Below the pieces are notes generated by a model, which saw nothing but the letters and a program-made list of their open reading frames with translations, was not told the origin of the DNA and made no database searches. Source: Carposina sasakii (Eukaryota; Arthropoda; Insecta; Lepidoptera; Carposinidae). From it: DNA of 64,000 bases. Location: the NCBI GenBank assembly GCA_014607495.2, contig CP053170.1, positions 6,448,001-6,512,000 on the forward strand, read 5' to 3'. Made by a program: the position numbers and the translations under genes. Numbering within the stretch: position 1 is the first letter of the stretch; each line of letters opens with the position of its first letter. This document shows positions 55,891 to 64,000 of this stretch, piece by piece.

Positions 55891-56245
55891 TGAGCCTTAC
55901 AACCATCCATCTGGCCGGAGGGCGTCCAACGATACGCTTGCCGAGGCGCGGTCTCCATTCGAGAACCCACTTACTCCACCGTCCATCGGTTCTATGACAG
56001 ATGTGACCCACCCACTGCACCTTCAGTTTACTACATTTCGAGACCACATCTGTCACTTTGATCTTTTGCCGTGTAATCTTGTTTCGGACTTTGTCCATTA
56101 GCGAGATCTCGAGCATTTCCATAGCTCTCTGAGTGACATGCAATCGGTGAGCCAGCCCCACCGTCAGGTTCCACGACTCGGCTCCGTGGGTAATGACTAG
56201 TTTGACGCACTGATCAAACACCTTGGTCTTAGGGCATTGTGGCAA
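55891..56245 (-). pseudogene. RTE-type LINE reverse transcriptase, C-terminal fragment
   Basis: Frame with THGAESWNLTVGLAHRLHVT, QRAMEMLEISLMDKVRN, WVGHICHRTDGRWSKWVLEW and GRPPARW: the thumb and C-terminus of an endonuclease-reverse transcriptase. The reading is lost where the MITE 55734-55887 abuts it. A different copy from 38405-38745. Confidence 0.82.
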
Positions 56246-56457
56246 GAATGACTCAAAGACCTATAGAGTGCGTTTCACCAAATAGTTCATTTGAATGATG
56301 GCGCTAGTTGCTATGTGTCTGACTTTATTATCTGTGTTACTGCACACCAAAAAGGGAGTTCCGAAATCAGGCATAGGAGCTATTTTATGAAACTGAAAAA
56401 ACATTAGTCTCAATTCACGTCATTGGGGACTCTTAAAAAAATTGGTTGTTCCTTTTA

Positions 56458-56504
56458 GAAGCGGTATGTCGCTCTATATTGCTTATAGCGCTATCTCGCT
56501 TCCA
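56458..56504. repeat. Short hairpin repeat, same as 26391-26445 in reverse
   Basis: GAAGCGGTATGTCGCTCTAT...ATCTCGCTTCCA. Confidence 0.55.
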
Positions 56505-57085
56505 CATTGGAAGTAATCCGACTTTAACAGTTCTTAACGGGCGGCTAAACATAAGCATTTCCGATATAAATTCTTCATTAATTTATTCAATGTCCATCAT
56601 ACGTTATAGTATTCTCGATATATGTCCTAAACAACTATTAAAATACTTAAAAATAGCTATAGTGTAACTCTGAAGTATCCTGTGATTATATAATATAAAT
56701 TAGTTAGTATAAAAATATAATTTATGCTTACAATAAACATTCTCTCGTGGGAAATGCACCGAAGGCTGTTTGCACACGGTATCGTAAAGATAATGTTAGA
56801 GATACGCTGCCTCGTCTGCAACAAATTTAAAATTACTTCTTGTGTAGTAACATGCGTAGGTATTTTAATACGATGCCGTGTACAAATAGTGTGAATCCTT
56901 GTTTACATATAGCAAAGAGTCGGTGCAAACGTTAGGTGCAAGTGCGAAAACTGAATGCATATCTTTTAACTTCGTAACTGCACCAACACTTAGCTATGTG
57001 CAAACTCGAGAATAATACCAGTATACATATAAAACTGCGTGCTTAAACATTATTGTACTTAAGAGTAAATAAATATCATCATCTT

Positions 57086-57202
57086 CAGCCTATTGCAGTC
57101 CACTGCTGGACGTAGGCCTCCCCCAGGGCACGCCACAAGGCTACTGCCACAGGGGGGTTTGCCCATAGTCACCACGCTGGGCAGGCGGGTTGGTGACCGG
57201 TG
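57086..57202 (-). repeat. CTGGACGTAGGCCTCCC-family repeat (copy 5)
   Basis: AGCCTATTGCAGTCCACTGC to GCGGGTTGGTGACCGGTG, preceded by ATCATCATC. Confidence 0.78.
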
Positions 57203-57237
57203 AAATAAATATAATATAACTATTAAATAGAGATATG

Positions 57238-57376
57238 ATGGTCGATTTCGGCAGTCACACTTAAACCTAAAATTAGTCCTACCTGTCCTATTCTCTCTCA
57301 GCCATTTATGTTAAGAATGGAGAGAGATAGACCTGACTAAGATTAGGTTTAAGTGTGACTGCCGGAATAGACCCTA
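57238..57376. repeat. MITE, family 1 (copy 3)
   Basis: GTCGATTTCGGCAGTCACAC and complement GTGTGACTGCCGGAATAGAC. See 112-261. Confidence 0.8.
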
Positions 57377-59239
57377 TTATTCCTTTTAAATTTCTGCCGA
57401 GTATAAATAAATTCACCAATCGCAAAGCTTGGATTCTGAGTGACGTGATTTTGAAGCCACGTGATTCGTGGATCACTGAACGTTAACTGAGTATTGGTTA
57501 TGTAGATGTTGCATTTGACACTAAAGTAAATCTATATGAATAAGGGCCGATTTTCCAACGGTTAGTTAGCTTATTTGAAGGATAAATTTGACATTGTATT
57601 TCTCTATAACTTGGTCAAGTTACTGACAGCATTGTCTTTATACTCCAGATAGGATTGCAAATTTCGGCATTAAACAACATAAATTGTGTTTTATGTTTTA
57701 GATTTCTTTATATTATTAACTTTTTGTGATTTTACATCAAGCTAAATAGACGAATTATGTTGCTATTGCAATAATTTTTATAATATTGTTACTTATCTAT
57801 CTACCCATCTCATATGTTTGTGTTACTTTTTTCATACATTATGTATGATACAAAAATGTATTTTAAAAATTAAATAAATAAACGTTATATTAAGCCAATA
57901 ATTTAAAAAAAAATGTAATACTACCTACTATTAGGTTTTGATTATTTGAATCTCAAAATTACGTCATAACACAATCATTAATTTATTTTCTCACCTTTCT
58001 TTGCAAAATGTATTCTTATTTATTGTACGCAAAAGGCACAGTGTGGATTGAAAGTACGGATGTGAATTGCAAAGAAAATTTGTGCATTGACTCTTCACTA
58101 TCTATCTCTGTTACTCACATATTATATTGCATATTTATATTGCTGTCGCGCTCTTGACTGATTTTGGCAAACATACAGATGACAGAGATGAATAGTGCGA
58201 GGTCATTGTACGAAATCTTTCGTAATCTCAGTCCACACTAATAATAATAATAATAAACACAGATAATGTAAATAGGTTAGATTATATCTAACAACAATTT
58301 CTCCCAGCTAAGTAGTCGTATAATTTATGTTATTTTATATTTGTACTTAAAGTGTTTCCAGGGTGTATTATTCTTTTTACTTTATAATCTTACATAGGTG
58401 AAAAATCATGCAATAGTACCTAAATTTGTTGTGATTTTTATAATGCGTTTATTAAAAGTTATTTAAATAATTATATTTATTTTAAAATTATAATCATTAT
58501 TCAGGGTTTTAATTATGCCAGATTGTTATAAAATTAAAGTATTTATTGTAAAAGTTGTGGTTTTTTTTAAAATTAGTTTAGGTAAAAGGGTATTTCCCGT
58601 GTAAAGATATAATAGGCGGACTATACAGAAGGTGCACTGAAAATAAAAGGAAAAAATATACATTATACTTACTTATAGGTATATACAGGATGTTTTTCGT
58701 TGCCACTCTTAACGAAGGGTTCGTACTCTATTCATCAAATAAAGTAAGTTTATGCCAAAATAATGCTTTAGTTTATTTAGTGTCTCTAGTGTTTATGCTA
58801 GTTTTATCATAGACAGATATTAATTATTTCTCGTGAAAAAATCTAGCTACACGCGTTTACGAGTACTTATGTGCATTTATGCAGAAAAACGCAGTCTATT
58901 TACTCAACTTTGGACGCTAATATCTTGGGAACCAGACACTTCCCAGGTATGCTTCCATGGAGAAAAATGATCGTGATGATGAGGAGATTCCGTAGTTTTC
59001 GGGAACGTTGACGAACAAAAATCACCTGTATATACCTACTTGTACTTTAGAAATCGAATCAGACGAAGGATTCCGTACCATCGTTTTAAAACAGGTAATG
59101 CTTGATCTATGGAAGATATATCCCCTTATGTATATGTTATTCTGTATACCTATTATGTATATAAGTATAGTTGTTTCTTATAGCAGCAACAAAATACATC
59201 ATCTGTGATTTCAGACTAGCTATTATGGTCCATTTCACG

Positions 59240-59355
59240 GTCAACAAACCGCCTGCCCAGCGTGGTGACTATGGGCAAAACCCCCCTGTGGCAGTAGCCT
59301 TATGGCGTGTCCTGGGGAGGCCTACGTCCAGCAGTGGACTGCAATAGGCTGAAGT
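59240..59355 (+). repeat. CTGGACGTAGGCCTCCC-family repeat (copy 6)
   Basis: GGTCAACAAACCGCCTGCCC to GTGGACTGCAATAGGCTGAA, followed by GAAGAAGAAG. Confidence 0.78.
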
Positions 59356-59683
59356 AGAAGAAGAAGCGGAAAAAGATTATGGTCCGTTTCATTAAAGCCT
59401 TGTCAGGCGCTTGTGACAGACGTACAGTAGAGTCTTGCTGTTTTGGGTACGGAAGCCTAAACCAGTCATTAAGTGAGGTAAGAGAGGAGAGAAAAGTGGT
59501 TAATCAACCGCTTCACTGTATTACAAACACCTTTGTATGAGGCATTTATAAGAAAATACACGGACTTGGGCAATTCTTGACAATTTTTGAGCCGAAACGC
59601 AACCACTAACGAACCGTTAACGAAACGCGGTGCGAAGCAATATAATACTAATAATATCTTCACTAAGATAAAAACACTTTTCC

Positions 59684-59941
59684 ATAATATAATCCGTTAG
59701 GATATGGTTGATCGTTTAATCATTAAAACATTGTGCTGAGGGATTCAGCTTTGTTTGCCGAGATTTGGCTTATGTATAGCTATCGGGATAAAAAATAACG
59801 TTTCCAATAATGTAATTTCAAAAAGAGATGGTAAAATTTGTCATCTGAGTAATTGACCCGGTGGCTCAGTAGTAAGAGCGCTGGCACGGAACGCAGAGGT
59901 CGTGGGTTCGATTCCCACCCGGGTGAGGAATTTCTTCCATT
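59684..59941 (+). repeat. Repeat unit ending in a tRNA-like module (unit A)
   Basis: About 180 bp of unique-looking leader (CATAATATAATCCGTTAGGA, GCTGAGGGATTCAGCTTTG), then a tRNA-like stretch at 59866-59934: A box GGTGGCTCAGTAGT, B box GGGTTCGATTCCC, and acceptor-like ACCCGGT/ACCCGGGT. Unit B at 60807-61058 is a second copy in the same orientation. The anticodon arm does not fold, so this is taken as a tRNA-derived SINE module rather than a working tRNA gene. Confidence 0.7.
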
Positions 59942-60101
59942 TCTTTATTAATAATTTTACAATATAACACCGCTTGAGTATGTTTTAGCACGCGTCGGTC
60001 GCGAGTATGACAGAATAAAAACAAATATCAGTCTCGTGCTGAAATGTGTTTAATTACGTCACCGAAAAGTCATTATTGCTTTGTTTTGAGCGTCTACAAC
60101 G

Positions 60102-60205
60102 GTTCCGGCTTAGTTCCAACTCGAGACTTTCGAGAATTGCCCCCAGTTCCCTCTCGGCTTCGTTCCAACTTCAGACTTTTCGAGAATTGGCCCCCTGTTC
60201 GTGTG
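60102..60205 (+). repeat. Two tandem units of about 52 bp
   Basis: GGCTTAGTTCCAACTCGAGAC...GAATTGCCCCCAG followed by GGCTTCGTTCCAACTTCAGAC...GAATTGGCCCCC. Non-coding. Confidence 0.65.
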
Positions 60206-60623
60206 GTCTCTATATTCCATACATAAACATACAATGGATAGCCATACCTAACTGCAGGTTGGCGACTGAGATCCTCAGCTGCGTTTAGCATGTCACTTCA
60301 TATACCTATATATCATACATATTCAGATGTAAAAATAAGTGACAAGTTGCTAGCTCGTCTGAGAAAACGCCCCTGAGTTCGTTAGTCAGCTCTTACGACA
60401 TGCATGGAAGGGGTTGCAGCTGATTTGATGAATTCAAGTAAGGACCCGCATCAGCCGGAAAGTAGTAAGAAAGAATCTGCGCATGTTGTGATGCAGCTGA
60501 TGTATTCTAGTGAAGCCTCGCAGGACAGCATACCTAGAAATATTTGTATTCGCAAGTCGGGACGTGTTGTGATCATTTGTGTGATAGTTGTCACTATCAC
60601 AACTAAATGTAAGAAATTAATTG

Positions 60624-60731
60624 AACCGATAGCTCAGTTGGTTAGAGCATAGAGGAATAAGATTATTCCTCTATGGTTAGAGCGAAAGCACGGTTTGCGA
60701 GAGGTCGTGAGTTCAAATCTCACTCGGGTGA
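60624..60731 (+). repeat. tRNA-like module split by a 26-bp hairpin
   Basis: A box AGCTCAGTTGGTTAGAGC and B box GAGTTCAAATCTCAC as in 60985-61057, but between them is an extra 35 bp: the palindrome ATAGAGGAATAA-GA-TTATTCCTCTAT plus a second copy of GGTTAGAGC. Ends in an A run, as SINE heads often do. Confidence 0.75.
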
Positions 60732-60806
60732 AAAAAAAAATCATTTTCTTAATAATATTTATAATATATATGTAATATTTTGATTAAGATAAATTTATAA
60801 GACACT

Positions 60807-61058
60807 TCTTCATAATATAATCCGCTAGGATATGCTTGATCGTTTCATCATTAAAATATTGTGCTGAGGGATTCAGCTTTGTTTACCGAGATTTGGCTAG
60901 TGTATAGCTATAGGGATGAAAAAATAACGTTGCCAAAAACGTAATGTAAAAAGGGATGGTAAAATGCGCCATCCGAGTTAATTGTCCCGATAGCTCAGTT
61001 GGTTAGAGCGAAAGCACGGTTTACGAGAGGTCGTGAGTTCAAATGTCATTCAGGTGAT
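60807..61058 (+). repeat. Repeat unit ending in a tRNA-like module (unit B)
   Basis: Parallel to unit A (GATCGTTTCATCATTAAAAT, CTGAGGGATTCAGCTTTG), with a tRNA-like end at 60985-61057 (A box TAGCTCAGTTGG, B box AGTTCAAATGTC) and a T-rich stretch after it. Confidence 0.7.
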
Positions 61059-61346
61059 TTTTTTTTCTTTTTTTTTAATAATATTTATAAGTGTAAGAAA
61101 ACCCATCACGCCTGGGACCGTATAATATAAAGAGAGACAAGAATAAATACCGGCTTTGCATAATGTTTTTGAGGTCTTTAAAATATAAGTGAATTGATAC
61201 CACTACTACTCAGAAGGTACGTGCTCTACAGATTCATAGAAAAGGACTTTATCTCGTCCATGTATTTCCGTCTTCTATATTTATCTTCGACCGTATCTTC
61301 ACCATCGCTCCTGTATGGCTACATACTATACCAACCTATATATATA

Positions 61347-61546
61347 CAGCCCCCTAAGGTATTTACCTAACTAGCAAAAGCAACGCGATAGCGAAAATTG
61401 GACAAAATTCGCTGATTGCTTGTCAAATTTGTATTACGTAAAATAATTTTAAAGGAATTTTGACATTTCAACGCGAATATTGTACAATTTTCGCTATCGC
61501 AATGCTTCTGCTTTGCTTTTGCAAGATATGTAATCAGCTTGCGGCT
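61347..61546. repeat. MITE, relative of 22997-23281
   Basis: Shares GCAAAAGCAACGCGATAGCG, CGCTGATTGCTTGT, TTGTATTACGTAAAAT and TTTGACATTTCAACGCGAA with the copy in PSMC3IP intron 2; the ends are diverged. Confidence 0.7.
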
Positions 61547-62423
61547 GCGTTCCTAAAAATGGAGTAACCAGAATTGCAAGATCGCGAATTCTCGAATAAC
61601 ATCCTAAAGCCACATTTAGAATAGATACCTACTTACGATATGCACGAAAGGCGATGTAGCTGATGCATTCTAGTGAAGCATCGCATCAGCACAGGCTATC
61701 GTTTCCAGATAGTTCTAGTCTAGATCGTTCCTTTATGATGGTCAGACACTTTTTCTTATGTAAACTTATTCCATTATTTATAGATAAATATAAAAACATC
61801 AATATTCCTCTCAGGCGAGCTTACAACCACGCTAGACGCTCATTATTCAGTAGTTCACTCACAGACCACCCCCACGTCGAACGGTTGCTTATAAGTCAAT
61901 TTATATTCGAAACAACTAACTTTGCGACTAACTGAAGCGAATAACTTTATGTTTTGGTTAAAAAACCCTTGTTTGGATAACCGGAAGCGGATACCGTCTT
62001 CCGTGGCGACCCTTCGATGTTTTTTAAAAATATTGAACATGAGTTCGATTAAGTTTTGATAATATTAAGATAGGTAAGGAAGGTAACAACGTTGTTTATA
62101 TCTACCAAACTTGTAAAATTAATTTGGTATGGAAATGTAGCACGAAATTATAGTATCTACTTAGGTACCTAAAATGTCGTATAAAGGTCTTCTGAGGAAC
62201 TCGGAGAAAACTGGCCATCGTCGTTGAGCTGACCATCGATATACCTATAATTATGCCTAGCAACTTTTTACATCTAACCCGTACGTGGTTGTAGCATCCC
62301 TTTCTGGGTTTTGCAGTCCTATCTAGTTACCCTTATGGAAAAGCCCCTAAAATTGTTGCTGTCTTGCGCCTGATCTGTTTTCGGTCGTATCGTATTTTCG
62401 CCCTTTCAGATCAGATTGGACTT

Positions 62424-62587
62424 AGTTATGCAAACGGGAACCAACCCACATAAACAGTAACATCGAATTCTAACAAAATTTACAGATTATTTTGGTGTTT
62501 ATAAGGTTGATAGAAAGTTCATTTTTGAATGCTTATGTAGCTTACAATTTTATTTAATGCATTAGGTTGGTTCCCGTTTGCATAACT
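62424..62587. repeat. MITE with AGTTATGCAAACGGGAACCA ends
   Basis: Perfect 23-bp inverted ends at 62424-62446 and 62565-62587; AT-rich centre, 164 bp, no coding frame. Confidence 0.85.
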
Positions 62588-62948
62588 GTGTCCGATTATG
62601 AGAGTGAGGGAACCGATAGAGATTGCGCACATTAGTCTTGCTTATACAATGAGTAGGTAAAAGATCTCCTGCGTTGATCTTGATAGCTAATCTTCGTTCC
62701 GTTGACATTGGCTACTGTACGTAACCGAACTAAGGTACTTATCCCAGTATTTATTCACACACTTTACTATAAATTAACCTAGTTCGTAAGATCCATAAGG
62801 TCTTGTGTTGTGGGTAGAGATACTAAGCAATGGTATAAAATTACATAGATAGGTAAGTATAGAAACACCCATGGCTCGGAAATAAACATCGATATGCATC
62901 ATGCAGACCTCATTTCCAAAAGTTGAAAATATTCATCCTGACTTCACT

Positions 62949-63246
62949 GTATATATGTCGCAGGTGTATTGTAAAACACGCCCTATTACAAAACGGCTAG
63001 GCATTTTGAATAGTATGAGAGAAAAAATTCCTTTTAGCACTTCGCCGGTCGCTGCAGGGACATGCTCGCTATGCTCACTCGACTCGTGCGTTGTTATTTT
63101 AACAGGTCTAACATAACCTAACCTAATTATTTAAGCAGACCAATTGCTAGAAGCCAAATTGTCTCGCTCCAAAACCCATACAATTCAAAATGCCTAGTCG
63201 TTTTGTAATAGGGCGTGTTTTACAATATGCCTTCGACATATATATG
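62949..63246. repeat. MITE with ends of about 60 bp (ATATATGTCG...ATTGTAAAACACGCCC)
   Basis: Left arm ATTGTAAAACACGCCCTATT...GGCTAGGCATTTTGAA pairs with the right arm TTCAAAATGCCTAG...AATAGGGCGTGTTTTACAAT. A truncated relative is at 36410-36660. Confidence 0.82.
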
Positions 63247-63249
63247 AGA

Positions 63250-63795
63250 TTGCCATGTTTATTAAAAACAACCTAGACTTATTCAGCAGACTCAATAGCA
63301 ACAGACATCAAACAGAATTTGTGCTCTGCCAGGGAAAACCGCCTTATTTCGGAAAAGTTTCCTTGGTATGGCACCAATAATTTTTAACAACCTACCTGCA
63401 TCCATTACAGAACTGACCAATAAAAATAGATTTAAAAGTTCACTTAGCAGTTTTCTCCTGCATAAGGCGTATTACTCTATTAATGAATTTTTACTTGATA
63501 AAAGTATGTGACATAATTTTAACAATGTAATTAATTTCCGACATTTTACTTTAATGTGAATGACATTTGATAATGTGTAGACGTAGTGTTTAGAAATAGG
63601 TATGCCAATTTGGATTTCTGATTTTTGTGTAATATTTATCTGTTATCGACTTTTACAATTAATTTGACATTTGTTAATTACAATTTTACATGCCGTAAAT
63701 GGCAAAATAAGAGAACTTATCTTCTGTACTCTGAAACATCCTCTTACCTTACTTTGTGCAAAATAAATAAATTGAAATTGAATTGAATTAAATCA
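63250..63795 (+). pseudogene. Non-LTR retrotransposon (Jockey/Daphne-like) RT C-terminus and tail
   Basis: Degraded frame: NNLDLFSRLNSNRHQTEF, YFGKVS, then after a frame change APIIFNNLPASITELTNKNR and KAYYSINEFL, the usual end of insect Jockey-like RTs. Ends in an AATTGAAATTGAATTGAATT-type tail. Confidence 0.7.
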
Positions 63796-63805
63796 TATCA
63801 ATCAA

Positions 63806-63895
63806 TCGCCTACCTACCGGGATTCGAACCCAAGCAAGACCTATGGCGTCGCAGACAGGGTCACGAACAACTAATCCAATCGGCCGTCGGTATTA
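63806..63895 (-). repeat. tRNA-derived SINE head
   Basis: On the minus strand: ACCGACGGCCGATTGGATTA, then a B box GGGTTCGAATCCCGGTAG. Resembles common moth SINE heads; the anticodon arm is not intact. It directly follows the LINE tail. Confidence 0.65.
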
Positions 63896-64000
63896 AAGGT
63901 CGGTATATGATATTTGCATTGTAGTTAGCTAAGTACATAGATATTCTTGCTTAACTAACTTATTATGGACTGTTTTTTAAGGGGTGTAAGTGAACCCTGC

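Larger units (their letters stand above)
56246..59680. other. Gene-free AT-rich stretch downstream of GCLM
   Basis: No exon recognised. Holds the hairpin at 56458-56504, repeats at 57086-57202 and 59240-59355 and the MITE at 57238-57376. AATAAA occurs at 56731 and 57066, but which signal GCLM uses cannot be told. Confidence 0.5.

Noticed and set aside
59866..59934. Functional tRNA gene
   Set aside because: A and B boxes and an acceptor-like stem are there, but the anticodon arm does not pair and related defective modules lie nearby, so a tRNA-derived repeat is more likely. The same holds for 60624-60731, 60985-61057 and 63806-63895.
1..64000. CRISPR arrays, operons, bacterial promoters
   Set aside because: The window is spliced animal DNA; the direct repeats seen are minisatellites or transposon units without regular spacers.

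Overview
This is a stretch of eukaryotic, AT-rich genomic DNA that looks lepidopteran (moth or butterfly). The evidence is spliced animal genes with short GT-AG exons, an intact BEL/Pao retrotransposon, pogo and mariner DNA transposons, a Penelope-like element, RTE-type LINE tails, tRNA-derived SINE heads, and many MITEs and GC-hairpin (Helitron-like) dispersed repeats of the kinds that fill moth genomes. The call rests on family recognition by eye; no database search was possible.

Layout. 1-5440 holds only repeats. 5441-11821 is a complete BEL/Pao element with two 366-bp LTRs that look identical, flanked by CTAAC duplications; its pol is broken by one frameshift inside RNase H. 11822-15809 has no gene I can see. 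15810-18856 is a complete pogo-type transposon with an uninterrupted 703-residue transposase on the minus strand, perfect 25-bp terminal inverted repeats and TA flanks. 20066-32274 (+) holds ten coding positions (eleven exons, two of them alternatives) of a secreted or membrane-associated ADAMTS-like zinc metalloprotease; its 5' exons are not recognised. Nested on the opposite strand in one of its introns is a complete three-exon PSMC3IP/HOP2 gene (21649-24031). 36742-39352 (-) is a four-exon TMEM14-family gene. 42264-55310 (+) is a six-exon gene for the regulatory subunit of glutamate-cysteine ligase (GCLM), with introns packed with transposons (palindromic MITEs, a Penelope fragment, a mariner remnant, a nested MITE-in-MITE). 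55311-64000 is again repeats, including tRNA-derived modules, MITEs and LINE tails.

The four host genes are functionally unrelated: extracellular proteolysis, meiotic recombination (HOP2), a mitochondrial or organellar small membrane protein, and glutathione synthesis. They do not form a pathway; the only clear relationship is the nested antisense position of PSMC3IP inside the metalloprotease gene.

The observation most worth following is in the metalloprotease: two tandem, similar exons (53 and 56 bp) encode alternative versions of one cysteine-bearing segment just before the zinc site. Phase arithmetic shows that only transcripts carrying exactly one of them stay in frame, so they look like mutually exclusive exons. 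Other leads are a minisatellite that begins at a splice donor of the same gene, a 26-bp hairpin with a 9-bp target duplication inside a tRNA-like SINE head, a MITE that amplified its own end in tandem, and the very young BEL/Pao and pogo copies.
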